A DNA stretch of 64,000 nucleotides from Bradyrhizobium glycinis (GCF_016031655.1 NZ_JACCHQ010000033.1:1-64000), one strand, 5' to 3'; shown: positions 26,923 through 36,169, numbered from the stretch's first letter. A program made the numbers and translations. The notes: generated by a model not told the origin, from the sequence alone.

Positions 26923-27729
26923 TCACGTCACAAATGACCGCGTTGGCGGCAGATGCAGCGCCCAGGCGTCGACCCCTTCGCTGGCGCGCGGATAGATCTC
27001 CGTCACGATCGGATCGTGGCCGGGGATGAACCTGTCGGGATGGCCGGCGAGGCGCTCGATCGTGTCCCAGCCTTGCGCCATGTCCCCGACATTGTAGACG
27101 ATCGGGAACGGGCTCTTGCGCTGCAGATTGGCGTAGTAATGCGCGGCATCGGAAGCCAGCACCACGGGGCCGCGCGCGGTCTCGACCTTCACCACCTGCA
27201 AGCCGTCGGAATGGCCGCCGACGCGGTGCACGGTCACGCCGGGAGCGACCTCGCCGTCGCCCGAATAGAAGGTGACGCGCTCGCCATAGACGTGGCGCAC
27301 CATCTGCGTCACATGCTCGACCGAGAACGGATGGCGCAGCAGACCGTTGCACATGCAGCGCCCGGTCGCGTAGGCCATCTCGCGCTCCTGCAGATGGAAG
27401 CGCGCATTGGGAAAGCGGTCGAGATTGCCGGCGTGGTCGTAGTGCAGATGCGTCACGATGACGTCACGAATGGCTGCCGCCGCGACGCCGAAACGCTCCA
27501 GCGCATCAACCGGATTGAGCGTGAGCTTGCGCGCCCGCGCGCTCGCCTCCTCGGCGTTGAAGCCGGTATCGACCAGAATGTCGCGGCCGTGCCCCCGAAT
27601 CAGCCAGACGAAATAATCGAGGTCCTGCGCCGCGCTGTCATGCGGGTCGGGCACCAGGAAGTTCATGTGGGGGGTGCGCGGCGACATCGTCGCATAGCGC
27701 AGAGCATAGATCTCGTAGACGTTTCCCAT
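26923..27729 (-). CDS. MBL-fold hydrolase, N-acyl-homoserine lactonase-like
   Basis: 268 residues from ATG 27729; upstream frame to 27789 is rejected because MGNVYEIYALRYA begins the conserved part. The complete metal motif HLHYDH is in VIVTHLHYDHAGNLDRFPNARF, with further ligands in GGHSDG, ASDAAHYY and IPGHDP. This pattern matches the AiiA/AttM lactonase group, which open homoserine lactones and other lactones. No quorum-sensing genes are nearby, so quenching of a signal is one option and a catabolic lactonase another. Its ribosome-binding site is weak. Confidence 0.88.
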   Translation of the reverse strand: MGNVYEIYALRYATMSPRTPHMNFLVPDPHDSAAQDLDYFVWLIRGHGRDILVDTGFNAEEASARARKLTLNPVDALERFGVAAAAIRDVIVTHLHYDHAGNLDRFPNARFHLQEREMAYATGRCMCNGLLRHPFSVEHVTQMVRHVYGERVTFYSGDGEVAPGVTVHRVGGHSDGLQVVKVETARGPVVLASDAAHYYANLQRKSPFPIVYNVGDMAQGWDTIERLAGHPDRFIPGHDPIVTEIYPRASEGVDAWALHLPPTRSFVT

Positions 27730-27838
27730 GAGTCTTGCTTTTTTTTCGAGTTGGATCTTGCCGGACGATCGCGCACACCAAGCCACCACCGGCAGGAAAG
27801 GTCAAACGCGGGGCATTGCGGCGGAGGCGGGCGGCAAT

Positions 27839-27854
27839 GTGAGATCGATCACGT
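27839..27854. promoter_or_regulatory. Crp-like site in the 27730-28092 gap
   Basis: TGTGA-GATCGA-TCACG matches the Crp consensus TGTGA-N6-TCACA at nine of ten positions. It sits in a 363-base gap between a minus-strand lactonase gene and a plus-strand caspase-fold gene, 110 bases upstream of the former's start and 239 of the latter's. I saw no gene in the gap. Confidence 0.4.
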
Positions 27855-28092
27855 CTTCATCGCCATGGCTGCGCTAAGGTCCGCCGATAGCATCGAGGTA
27901 CCGAGGACCGTCATGACAACCCCATCCATTCCTCTCGCGGCATGCCCATCCGCTGCGGTCCATCATCGGGATAAGGTCGAATCTCCAAGCGGTTGACGCC
28001 CTCCGTCCCCGGTTTGATAATGAGGTAAGCGTAAGTTAAGGTCGCCGCGGCGCAAGCTGGAACGGCGCCTTTTTGGCTGGACCGCGCTGATT

Positions 28093-29658
28093 ATGAGAAT
28101 TCGCTTCTTTTTTCTTCTGCCCTTGCTGATCTCGCTCGTACCGACTGCCCCCTCGCTTGCGGCTGGCGACCGTTTTGCGCTGGTCATCGGCAACGCCAAA
28201 TATCCGGATGCGGATGCCCCGCTGAAGGAACCGATCAACGATGCCCGCGCCGTCGCCGACGAGCTCAAGCGCGACGGCTTTTCGGTCGAACTCGGCGAGA
28301 ACCTGACCGGCGACGCCATGCGCCGGGCCTTCGACAAGCTTTACGGCAAGATCAAGCCGGGCTCGGTCGCGCTGGTGTTCTTCTCCGGTTTCGGCATCCA
28401 GTCTGCGCGCCAGAGTTACCTGCTGCCGGTGGATGCGCAGATCTGGACCGAGTCCGACGTGCGCCGCGATGGCTTCAGCCTCGAGACGGTCCTCGGCGAG
28501 CTCAACACCCGCGGCGCCGGCGTCAAGATCGCGCTGATCGACGCATCCAGGCGCAACCCGTTCGAGCGCCGGTTCCGCAGCTTCTCGGCGGGCCTGACCC
28601 CGGTGATCGCACCGAACGGCACGCTGGTGATGTACTCGGCGGCGCTGGCCTCGGTGGTCTCGGACGCCGGCGGCGACCGCAGCCTGTTCGTCCAGGAGCT
28701 GCTGAAGGAAATCCGCGTCCCCGACCTGATGGCCGAGGAGACGCTGAACCGCACCAAGATGGGCGTCACCCGCGCCTCGCGCGGCGAGCAGGTGCCGTGG
28801 ATCTCCTCGTCATTGGCCGAAGATTTCTCGTTCATTCCTGGCGCCGGCGGATCGCGTCCGGCAACGCCGCCCGCGCCTCCCGCCGTCGTCGCCAACAACC
28901 CGCCGCCCGCCCCTCCCGCGCCGCCGACACCACCGCCGCCGCCGAAGCCGGCCGACAGCGTGGCTGCGGCTCCCGCTCCTGCGCCTCCGGCACCTGCGGC
29001 GCCAGTTGCGGTGCCGGCACCGGCACCCGCGCCTGCTCCCACGCCGCGGCCGCAGATCGAGGCCGCCCTGCCCCCGCCGCCACCGCCGGCACCGCCTGTG
29101 AAGCCGGTTGATCTCGCCCCCGCGCCGAGCACGGAAGGCGGGCCGAGCGCTGCCGTCCTGGCCGACGATCCCACCATCAAGAGCCTGACCGCCAAGATCG
29201 CCGCCAATCCTGACGACGTGAACGCGCTGTACCGCCGCGGCCAGGTCTATGCCAGCAAGGGCGCCTACACCCTCGCCATCAAGGATTTCGACGACACCCT
29301 CCGGATCAATGCGAAGGATGTCGAGGCCCTCAACAACCGCTGCTGGACCCGCACCGTGGTCGGCGACCTCCAGGGCGCGTTGAAGGATTGCAACGAGGCG
29401 CTGCGGCTGCGGCCGAACTTCGTCGATGCACTGGACAGCCGCGGGCTCGTCAATCTCAAGTCGGGTGCGGTGAAGAATGCGATCGCCGATTTCGACGCGG
29501 CCCTGAAGATCAACCCGCGCCTCACCTCCTCGCTTTACGGACGGGGCCTTGCCAAGCAACGCAACGGCTCGGCCCAGGAGGGGGCGCTGGACATCGCCAA
29601 TGCCAAGGCGATGGATCCGAACATCGTTCAGGAATTCGCAAGCTACGGAGTACGCTAG
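28093..29658 (+). CDS. Exported caspase-fold protein lacking catalytic dyad, with TPR domain
   Basis: 521 residues from ATG 28093. A signal peptide (about 1-24) is followed by a peptidase C14-like domain (about 25-245): RFALVIGNAKYPDADAPLKEP, DARAVADELKRDGF, then VFFSGFGIQ where active caspases have SGHG, and LIDASRRNP where they have DAC. Thus Phe100 replaces the catalytic His and Ser152 the catalytic Cys, so proteolysis is unlikely. A Pro/Ala-rich linker (about 255-350) joins to about three TPR repeats (about 365-510). An OmpA-family gene follows 145 bases later. A cell-envelope scaffold or binding role is likely. A related short protein is encoded at 58499. Confidence 0.9.
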   Translation: MRIRFFFLLPLLISLVPTAPSLAAGDRFALVIGNAKYPDADAPLKEPINDARAVADELKRDGFSVELGENLTGDAMRRAFDKLYGKIKPGSVALVFFSGFGIQSARQSYLLPVDAQIWTESDVRRDGFSLETVLGELNTRGAGVKIALIDASRRNPFERRFRSFSAGLTPVIAPNGTLVMYSAALASVVSDAGGDRSLFVQELLKEIRVPDLMAEETLNRTKMGVTRASRGEQVPWISSSLAEDFSFIPGAGGSRPATPPAPPAVVANNPPPAPPAPPTPPPPPKPADSVAAAPAPAPPAPAAPVAVPAPAPAPAPTPRPQIEAALPPPPPPAPPVKPVDLAPAPSTEGGPSAAVLADDPTIKSLTAKIAANPDDVNALYRRGQVYASKGAYTLAIKDFDDTLRINAKDVEALNNRCWTRTVVGDLQGALKDCNEALRLRPNFVDALDSRGLVNLKSGAVKNAIADFDAALKINPRLTSSLYGRGLAKQRNGSAQEGALDIANAKAMDPNIVQEFASYGVR

Positions 29659-29803
29659 TATTTTTTTGAGTTGAGCCGGTCCAAGGCTCGAACCTTGAAC
29701 AGCCCTGGGAAGACCAATGGGCGGATGCCGCAACAGGCCTTTTCGGGGGCGTGTTGCTTGAATTTTATGAGCACGCGAGCTGGCTGCGCAGGAGGGACTG
29801 GCT

Positions 29804-30475
29804 ATGAGATCGGCTGCAAATTGGCTTACCGCGTTTCTGTCCATCATCACCGTCGGCGCCGCGCTGTCGCTGCCGACCTCAGCCGCCTATGCGGGCGATG
29901 ACGGCAACAGCAAGAACGTCACCGAGGACGAGATCGTCCGCGCGCTGGCGCCGGCGCCGAAGAAGCCCCTGACCCGCGGCCTCTCGATCGGTCCGCAGAC
30001 CGAATCCGCACCGAACGCCGCGGAGACCAAGCTGCTGCAATCCGTGCGCGGCCGCTCGACGCGGTCGCTGTCATCCACCGAGCGCGAGGAAATCGCCTCC
30101 GCCGCCAAGGACAAGCCGAACATCGATCTCGAGATCACGTTCGACTACAACTCCGCCAATATCAGCGCCAAGTCGCTGCCCTCGGTGCAGGCGCTCGGCC
30201 GCGCCTTGACCAGCCCGGATCTGAAGGGCTCGACCTTCGTGGTCGCCGGCCACACCGACGCCGCCGGCGGCGAAGCCTACAATCAGGACCTCTCGGAGCG
30301 TCGCGCGGATTCGATCAAGCGCTACCTGGTCGAGAAGTACAGCATCTCCGCGACCGATCTCGTCACCGTCGGCTACGGCAAGAGCAAGCTTAAGGACCCG
30401 AGCCAGCCGCTGGCGGAGGTCAACCGCCGCGTGCAGGTCGTCAACATGGAAAACAAGACCACCGCATCGAAGTGA
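29804..30475 (+). CDS. OmpA-family C-terminal domain protein
   Basis: 223 residues from ATG 29804 behind GGAGGG. A signal peptide (about 1-30) and a low-complexity segment (about 31-105) lead to an OmpA C-terminal domain (about 106-215), with ITFDYNSANISAKSLPSVQALG, VVAGHTDAAGGEAYNQDLSERRADSIKRYL in outline and the final EVNRRVQVV. These domains bind peptidoglycan non-covalently through the Asp and Arg of HTD...NxxLSxxRA. There is no beta barrel and no lipobox. Its position after the caspase-fold/TPR gene suggests a shared envelope function. Confidence 0.92.
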   Translation: MRSAANWLTAFLSIITVGAALSLPTSAAYAGDDGNSKNVTEDEIVRALAPAPKKPLTRGLSIGPQTESAPNAAETKLLQSVRGRSTRSLSSTEREEIASAAKDKPNIDLEITFDYNSANISAKSLPSVQALGRALTSPDLKGSTFVVAGHTDAAGGEAYNQDLSERRADSIKRYLVEKYSISATDLVTVGYGKSKLKDPSQPLAEVNRRVQVVNMENKTTASK

Positions 30476-30536
30476 GCACGACGTATCCTTTGCCAGTGAC
30501 AAGTCGTGATGTCGTGTAAGGTCTCGTTTCCAAAGC

Positions 30537-30560
30537 GCGTCCCGCAGCCTTGCGGGACGC
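30537..30560 (+). terminator. Terminator after the OmpA-family gene
   Basis: A perfect ten-base-pair stem (GCGTCCCGCA with TGCGGGACGC) around a GCCT loop, followed by CGCTTCATTT. It separates the OmpA gene from the efflux genes. Confidence 0.72.
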
Positions 30561-30633
30561 CGCTTCATTTCAGAACAACGCTCCGTTTGGGCCTCGCGCG
30601 GATGGCCGTGAGCCAGGTCAGGATGATCCGGCG

Positions 30634-31563
30634 ATGAATTTGACTGACTATCTCAAACCGGCCGGAACCGTGGTGTTCGTCGTCGCGCTCGGCGTCGGCT
30701 ATTATCTGTTCGAGCATCGCAAGCGTCCCGAGCCGAAGGAGACGCAAAGCGAGGCGCTCGTCATCGTGACGAAGTCGACCAATGCCTGCTTCTCCGATCT
30801 GGTGCGGGTGACCGGGTTCTTCGTGCCGCGCCGCGAGGCGGTGGTGGTTGCCGACCAGGAAGGCTCCAGGGTCACCGACCTCCTGGTCACCGAGGGCACA
30901 ATCGTCGCCGACAATCAGGAACTGGCGCGCCTCACTGCGCCGCCGCAGATTCCGGGCCAGCCGCAGCGGCCCGGCCCGCAAGGCCCGATCTCGCTGAAGG
31001 CCCCCGCGCCGGGCCTCGTCACCGAAGTCCGCACCATCGTCGGCGCGCCGGCCTCGCCGCAGGCCGGTCCGATGTTCCGCATCGCCGTCAACAACGAGAT
31101 CGAGCTCGACGCCCAGGTCCCGGCGGTGCACATGTCCAAGCTCACCTCCGGGGCGACCGTGCGGATCAGTCGCGACGACGCACCCGATCTGATCGGGCGG
31201 GTCCGGCTGGTTGCGCCCGAGATCGACCGTGCCACGCAGCTCGGCCGCGTCCGCATCAGCGTCGCCAACAATCCCTCGCTCAAGGTCGGCGTGTTCGCTC
31301 GCGCCTCGATCGACGCCAAGCGAAGCTGCGGCGTCTCGATCCCGAAGACCGCGATCGATCACCTCATGGTGCAGGTCGTCAAAGGCAATGTGGTCGAGAC
31401 ACGCAAGGTGCGGGTCGGATTGTCGTCCGACAGCGCGACGGAAATCCTGGAAGGGCTCGAGGTCGGCGAGATCGTCGTCGCCGACGCCGGCTCTTCGCTC
31501 CATGACGGCGACCAGATCAAGACCATGTTCGCCGATGAACTCGATCGCACGCGGGTACGCTGA
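30634..31563 (+). CDS. RND efflux periplasmic adaptor
   Basis: 309 residues from ATG 30634; the upstream frame to 30550 overlaps the terminator and is rejected. One membrane anchor (TVVFVVALGVGYYLF) is followed by the lipoyl/barrel-sandwich and beta-barrel parts of HlyD-type adaptors (VVADQEGSRVTDLLVTEGTIV, LKAPAPGLVTEVRTIVGAP). The alpha-hairpin is almost absent, so it is a short adaptor. It overlaps the pump gene by one base. Two Cys (in NACFSDLV and KRSCGVSIPK) recur at the same places in the orphan adaptor at 57387. Confidence 0.9.
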   Translation: MNLTDYLKPAGTVVFVVALGVGYYLFEHRKRPEPKETQSEALVIVTKSTNACFSDLVRVTGFFVPRREAVVVADQEGSRVTDLLVTEGTIVADNQELARLTAPPQIPGQPQRPGPQGPISLKAPAPGLVTEVRTIVGAPASPQAGPMFRIAVNNEIELDAQVPAVHMSKLTSGATVRISRDDAPDLIGRVRLVAPEIDRATQLGRVRISVANNPSLKVGVFARASIDAKRSCGVSIPKTAIDHLMVQVVKGNVVETRKVRVGLSSDSATEILEGLEVGEIVVADAGSSLHDGDQIKTMFADELDRTRVR

Positions 31564-34500
31564 TGGCTCTCAATATCTCGGCATGGTCGATCCGTCATCC
31601 GCTGCCGTCGGTCGTCTTCTCGATCATCCTGCTGGTGCTGGGCTGGGTGTCCTTCACCAAGCTCGCGATCACACGGCTGCCCTCGGCCGACATCCCCGTG
31701 ATCTCGGTGGCGGTGTCGCAGTTCGGCGCAGCGCCGGCCGAGCTCGAATCCCAGGTCACCAAGACGGTTGAAGACGCGGTCTCCGGTGTCGAGGGCGTGC
31801 GCCACATCACCTCGTCGATCACCGACGGCCTGTCGGTCACCACGATCCAGTTCGCGCTCGAGACCAACACCGATCGCGCGCTCAACGACGTCAAGGACGC
31901 GGTGACGCGCGTGCGCTCCAACCTGCCGCAGAACGTCACCGAGCCGCTGATCCAACGCGTCGACGTTATCGGCCTGCCGATCGTGACCTATGCTGCGATC
32001 TCGCCCGGCAAGACGCCGGAGCAGCTCTCCTATTTCGTGGACGACGTGGTCAAGCGCGCGCTGCAGGGCGTGCGCGGCGTCGCCCAGGTCGAGCGCATCG
32101 GCGGCGTCGAGCGCGAAATCCTGGTCTCGCTGGATCCCGATCGCCTGCAGGCGATGGGCCTGACCGCCGTCAATGTCAGCCAGAGCCTGCGCGGCACCAA
32201 TGTCGACGTCGCCGGCGGCCGCGCCGAGATTGGCAAGAACGACCAGGCGATCCGCACGCTCGCTGGCGCCAAGACGCTTGGCGATCTCGCTGGCACGATG
32301 ATCCCGCTGTTCGGCGGCGGCGAGGTCCGGCTCGACGATCTCGGCACCGTCACCGACACCATCGCCGACCGCCGCACCTTCGCCCGCTTCAACGGCGAGC
32401 CGGTGGTCGCGCTCGGCATCAAGCGCTCCAAGGGAGCCAGCGACGTGAAGGTGGCCGAGGCCGTGCAGAAGCGCATCGATGCGCTGAAAGCCGCCTATCC
32501 CGACGTCGACCTGAAGCTGATCGACACCTCGGTGGAATACACCAAGGGCAATTACCACGCGGCGATCTCCACCCTGTTCGAAGGCGCGATCCTCGCCGTC
32601 GTCATCGTGCTCTTGTTCCTGCGCGACCTGCGCGCCACCATCATCGCCGCGATCTCGCTACCGCTGTCGATCTTCCCAGCATTCTGGGCGATGGACCTGC
32701 TCGGCTTCTCGCTGAACCTCGTCAGCTTCCTCGCCATCACGCTCTCGACGGGCATTCTCGTCGACGACGCCATCGTCGAGATCGAGAACATCGTCCGGCA
32801 CATGAATATGGGCAAGTCGCCCTACCGGGCCGCGCTCGAAGCCGCCGACGAGATCGGCCTCGCCGTCATCGCGATCTCGCTGACCATCATCGCCATCTTC
32901 GCGCCCGCGAGCTTCATGTCGGGCATCGCCGGACAATTCTTCAAGCAGTTCGGCATCACCGTCTCGGTGCAGGTGTTCTTCTCGCTGCTCGCCGCGCGCT
33001 TCGTCACGCCGGTGCTGGCCGCCTATTTCCTCAAGCACAGTACGCACGAGGAGCCGCCGCCCGGCCGCATCCTGCGGTCCTATCATCGCATCGTGGCCTG
33101 GTCGGTGAGGCACTATTTCATCACGGTGCTGATCGGCCTCGGCATCTTCGCCGCCTCGATCTGGAGCATCACGCTGCTGCCGCAGGGCTTCCTGCCGGCC
33201 CAGGACAGCGCGCGCTCGCTACTTGCGCTCGAGCTGCCGCCGGGCACCCAGCTCGCCTACACCGAAAAGGTCACCGAGGACATCGTCGCGCGCCTGCGCA
33301 AGCGGCCCGAGGTCAAGAGCATCTTCGTTGACGGCGGCCGCGTCCCGCCGGGCACTCAGGAGGTGCGGCGCGCCGCCCTGATCATCAATTACACGCCCAA
33401 GGACAGCCGCGACATCACCCAGCGCGAGCTCGAATTCTCCATCAGCCAGGAGCTGGAGAACGTTCCCGATATCCGCTTCTGGTTCCTGGATGAGAACGGC
33501 CTGCGCGCGATCTCGCTGGTGGTGACCGGCGTCGATCCCAACATCGTCAACAACGTCGCGAGCGAGCTTGCGACGCAGATGAAGCGCATTCCCACCATCG
33601 CCAACGTCATCTCCGAAACTGCCCTGGAGCGCCCCGAACTGCGCATCGAGCCGCGTGCCGATCTCGCCGCACGGCTCGGCGTCTCCACCGAAAGCCTGTC
33701 GCAGACCATCCGTGTCGCCACCATCGGCGACGTCGGACCGGCGCTCGCCAAGTTCGACGTCGGCGACCGCCTGGTGCCGATCCGCGTGCAACTTGAGGAC
33801 GCCGCCCGCGGCAATCTGAAGACGCTGGAGCAGCTCCGCGTGCCGCTCGGCGAGCGCGGCGAGAAGGGCGGCGTGCCGCTTTCGGTCATCGCCGACGTCA
33901 AGCTCGACCAGGGCCCGACCAGCATCGGCCGCTACGATCGTGAACGGCAGGCGACCGTTGCCGCCGACCTCGTCGGCTCCGCCGCGCTCGGCGATGCCAC
34001 CAAGAAGATCTACGACCTGCCTGTCATGAAGACCCTGCCGAAGGGCGTGAAGGTCTCGCCCTCGGGCGATGCCGAAAGCCTGAACGAATTGTCCGAGGGC
34101 TTCGCGACCGCCATCACGGCGGGGCTGATGATGGTGTATGCGGTGCTAGTGCTGCTGTTCGGCACCTTCCTGCAGCCGATCACCATCCTGTTCTCGCTGC
34201 CGCTCTCGATCGGCGGCGCGATCGCGGCCTTGCTCGTCACCGGCAAGCAGCTCACCACGCCGGTGTGGATCGGCATCCTGATGCTGATGGGCATCGTCAC
34301 CAAGAACGCGATCATGCTGGTGGAGTTCGCCATCGAAGCCATTCACGCCGGCAAGCCGCGCGAGGAGGCCATGATCGATGCCGGCATGAAGCGCGCCCGC
34401 CCGATCGTGATGACCACGATCGCGATGGCCGCGGGCATGATGCCGAGCGCGCTCGCCGTCGGCGCCGGCGGCGAGTTCCGCTCGCCGATGGCGCTCGCGG

Positions 34501-34712
34501 TGATCGGCGGCCTGATCTTCTCGACCATCCTGTCACTGGTGTTCGTGCCCGCGATGTTCATGGTGATGGACGATTTCGGCGCCCTGATCTGGCGCTTCGC
34601 CAAGCGGCTGATCGTGCACAGCGAGGATGCGGAGACGAGCGGTCATCACGAAGCGCCGCCCACGCAAGCGGGGCCAGCGCCGAAGAGCCTCGTGCACCCT
34701 GCGGCGGAATAG
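31563..34712 (+). CDS. RND family multidrug/solute efflux pump (HAE1/AcrB type)
   Basis: 1049 residues from ATG 31563, whose first base is the last of the adaptor's stop. Full-length inner-membrane proton antiporter with 12 membrane segments and two large periplasmic loops: TM1 SVVFSIILLVLGWVSF, the TM4 proton-relay Asp pair in STGILVDDAIVEIENIVRHM, and TM10 MGIVTKNAIMLVEFAIE with the conserved Lys. It works with the upstream adaptor and an outer-membrane channel encoded elsewhere. No regulator is adjacent. Substrates cannot be predicted. Confidence 0.95.
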   Translation: MALNISAWSIRHPLPSVVFSIILLVLGWVSFTKLAITRLPSADIPVISVAVSQFGAAPAELESQVTKTVEDAVSGVEGVRHITSSITDGLSVTTIQFALETNTDRALNDVKDAVTRVRSNLPQNVTEPLIQRVDVIGLPIVTYAAISPGKTPEQLSYFVDDVVKRALQGVRGVAQVERIGGVEREILVSLDPDRLQAMGLTAVNVSQSLRGTNVDVAGGRAEIGKNDQAIRTLAGAKTLGDLAGTMIPLFGGGEVRLDDLGTVTDTIADRRTFARFNGEPVVALGIKRSKGASDVKVAEAVQKRIDALKAAYPDVDLKLIDTSVEYTKGNYHAAISTLFEGAILAVVIVLLFLRDLRATIIAAISLPLSIFPAFWAMDLLGFSLNLVSFLAITLSTGILVDDAIVEIENIVRHMNMGKSPYRAALEAADEIGLAVIAISLTIIAIFAPASFMSGIAGQFFKQFGITVSVQVFFSLLAARFVTPVLAAYFLKHSTHEEPPPGRILRSYHRIVAWSVRHYFITVLIGLGIFAASIWSITLLPQGFLPAQDSARSLLALELPPGTQLAYTEKVTEDIVARLRKRPEVKSIFVDGGRVPPGTQEVRRAALIINYTPKDSRDITQRELEFSISQELENVPDIRFWFLDENGLRAISLVVTGVDPNIVNNVASELATQMKRIPTIANVISETALERPELRIEPRADLAARLGVSTESLSQTIRVATIGDVGPALAKFDVGDRLVPIRVQLEDAARGNLKTLEQLRVPLGERGEKGGVPLSVIADVKLDQGPTSIGRYDRERQATVAADLVGSAALGDATKKIYDLPVMKTLPKGVKVSPSGDAESLNELSEGFATAITAGLMMVYAVLVLLFGTFLQPITILFSLPLSIGGAIAALLVTGKQLTTPVWIGILMLMGIVTKNAIMLVEFAIEAIHAGKPREEAMIDAGMKRARPIVMTTIAMAAGMMPSALAVGAGGEFRSPMALAVIGGLIFSTILSLVFVPAMFMVMDDFGALIWRFAKRLIVHSEDAETSGHHEAPPTQAGPAPKSLVHPAAE

Positions 34713-34771
34713 GGTTCGAAAGGCTGCGTCGTGCACTGGCGAAAGGCGAGCGCTGACGCTATGTTGCGCCT

Positions 34772-35011
34772 ATGACGTTTACACGCATCACGATCGATCC
34801 TGCCGTCTGCACCGGGAAGCCCTGTATCCGCGGGCTGCGGTTTCCGGTCGCAAGGCTGCTCGGCCTGCTTGCCGCCGGCGAGACGCGTGAGTCCGTTTTG
34901 AACGACTACCCCTATCTTGAGCGCGAAGACATTGACGAAGCATTGCGCTACGCGGCCTTCCTCGCAGAAGACGAGGCCGTCGAGCTTCGCCCGACCGTTT
35001 CAGCCAAGTGA
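34772..35011 (+). CDS. DUF433 antitoxin
   Basis: 79 residues from ATG 34772. The DUF433 winged-helix motif is clear: ITIDPAVCTGKPCIRGLRFPV and a DYPYLEREDIDEALRYAAF segment. DUF433 proteins are antitoxins paired with PIN-like toxins. The stop overlaps the next gene's GTG start (GTGA, four bases), typical of a translationally coupled toxin-antitoxin pair. It probably binds its own promoter with the toxin. Confidence 0.9.
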   Translation: MTFTRITIDPAVCTGKPCIRGLRFPVARLLGLLAAGETRESVLNDYPYLEREDIDEALRYAAFLAEDEAVELRPTVSAK

Positions 35012-35373
35012 AATTCCTCGTCGACATGCCCCTCTCACCAGTGCTGTCGCGCTGGTTGACAGAGATGGGACATGACGCCGTCCACGCCTCCGCGATAGGA
35101 CTTCATGCTGCGAGCGATGTTGAAATCATCGATCGGGCCAGGCAAGAGGCGCGCACAATCGTTACGGCAGATCTCGACTATCCTCGTCTGATTGCAACAG
35201 CAGGCGGCGACAGCCCAAGCCTCGTTCTCTTCCGAGGCGGCGACTGGACCGAGACGAGCGTCCGGAACCGGCTGGCAGAAGTCCTATCCGCTCTCCCCGA
35301 GAACGAGATTCAAGGCAGCATCATCACCATCGACCGTGATCGTGTCCGCCGACGCAGGCTCCCGATCGTCTGA
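35008..35373 (+). CDS. DUF5615 PIN-like toxin
   Basis: 121 residues from GTG 35008. It has the Mut7-C/DUF5615 PIN-like pattern: MKFLVDMPLSPVLSRWL with an acidic residue at position 6, GHDAVHASAIGLHAASDVEI, and ARTIVTADLDYPRL with two more Asp. These acidic residues form the metal site of PIN-type nucleases, so the likely target is RNA. It is encoded with the DUF433 antitoxin. Its stop lies one base from the stop of the convergent Crp-type gene. Confidence 0.88.
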   Translation: MKFLVDMPLSPVLSRWLTEMGHDAVHASAIGLHAASDVEIIDRARQEARTIVTADLDYPRLIATAGGDSPSLVLFRGGDWTETSVRNRLAEVLSALPENEIQGSIITIDRDRVRRRRLPIV

Positions 35374-35374
35374 C

Positions 35375-36049
35375 CTACTCATTCCGCGCGATCGCGGTCA
35401 GCTTGGTCATGTTCCGCAGCAGGATCCGGCCGCGCTGGAGATCGAGGATCGCTTCCTTGCGCCAGGCCTGGAGCTGGCGGTTGACGCTTTCGCGGGCGGC
35501 GCCGACGAAGACGCCGAGCTGCTCCTGCGAGATGTGGACCTCGGAGCCGAAATCGGCGGCGAGCGCGCAGAGCCGCCGCGCCAGACGCACCGGCAGCGGC
35601 TGCAGCATGGATTCTTCCATACGCTCGCTCTGCCAGCGGATGCGCTGGCACAATAGCGCAATGATCTTGATCGCGACCTTGGGCTCGCGCTCGAGGAAGC
35701 CGAGGAAGTCTTCGCGCCGCAGCACGAACAATTCGCTGGCCTCGCCTGCGGTGGCGTCCGCCGTGCGATTCTGGCCGTCCAACACCGCGACCTCGCCGAA
35801 CAGGTCGCCCGGCCCCATGAAGTTCAGCGTCAGCCGGCTGCCGTCGGCGGCGCCGGTCTCGATGCGGACCTGGCCGCGGCGCACGCCGAACAGCGCATTG
35901 CCGGGATCGCCCTTCTGGAACAGCACCTCGCCGCTGGCCAGGTGCTGGGTGTGGCAGAGATTGGACAGCCGCTGGAGCTCGTCTGCGCCGAGATCGGCGA
36001 ACATCGGGTTCATCTTCAGGATGACCGCAAATTCGGCCTGCTTGCTCAT
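35375..36049 (-). CDS. Crp/Fnr-family regulator with intact cyclic-nucleotide pocket
   Basis: 224 residues from ATG 36049. The N-terminal cNMP-binding domain has LASGEVLFQKGDPGNALFGV and the phosphate-binding cassette DLFGEVAVLDGQNRTADATAG with the Gly-Glu and Arg-Thr-Ala that contact cAMP in Crp. No Cys cluster for Fe-S (Fnr) is present. The C-terminal HTH_Crp is ISQEQLGVFVGAARESVNRQLQAW. A Crp-like site lies 105 bases upstream, suggesting autoregulation. Two nucleotide cyclases are encoded within 17 kb, so it may be a cAMP receptor; this is inference. Confidence 0.92.
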   Translation of the reverse strand: MSKQAEFAVILKMNPMFADLGADELQRLSNLCHTQHLASGEVLFQKGDPGNALFGVRRGQVRIETGAADGSRLTLNFMGPGDLFGEVAVLDGQNRTADATAGEASELFVLRREDFLGFLEREPKVAIKIIALLCQRIRWQSERMEESMLQPLPVRLARRLCALAADFGSEVHISQEQLGVFVGAARESVNRQLQAWRKEAILDLQRGRILLRNMTKLTAIARNE

Positions 36050-36153
36050 GTCAATGTCCTTGTGAACGTCCTGGTCATCGCCTTGGTAAATCGTCTTGGC
36101 AAATCGCTCGAAACCATCAACTTCAAAGATCGCGTAAAACCGCGCCGGAGAAG

Positions 36154-36169
36154 TGTGTCATAAGTCACA
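36154..36169. promoter_or_regulatory. Crp-like site between crp-type gene and asmA
   Basis: TGTGT-CATAAG-TCACA matches TGTGA-N6-TCACA at nine of ten positions. It lies in the divergent region 36050-36298, about 105 bases from the Crp-type start and 130 from the AsmA start. It is a candidate site of the adjacent regulator. Confidence 0.58.

Noticed and set aside
34772..35373. DUF433/PIN-like pair as a novel defence system
   Set aside because: This is a known toxin-antitoxin pair architecture; nothing unusual in sequence or context.
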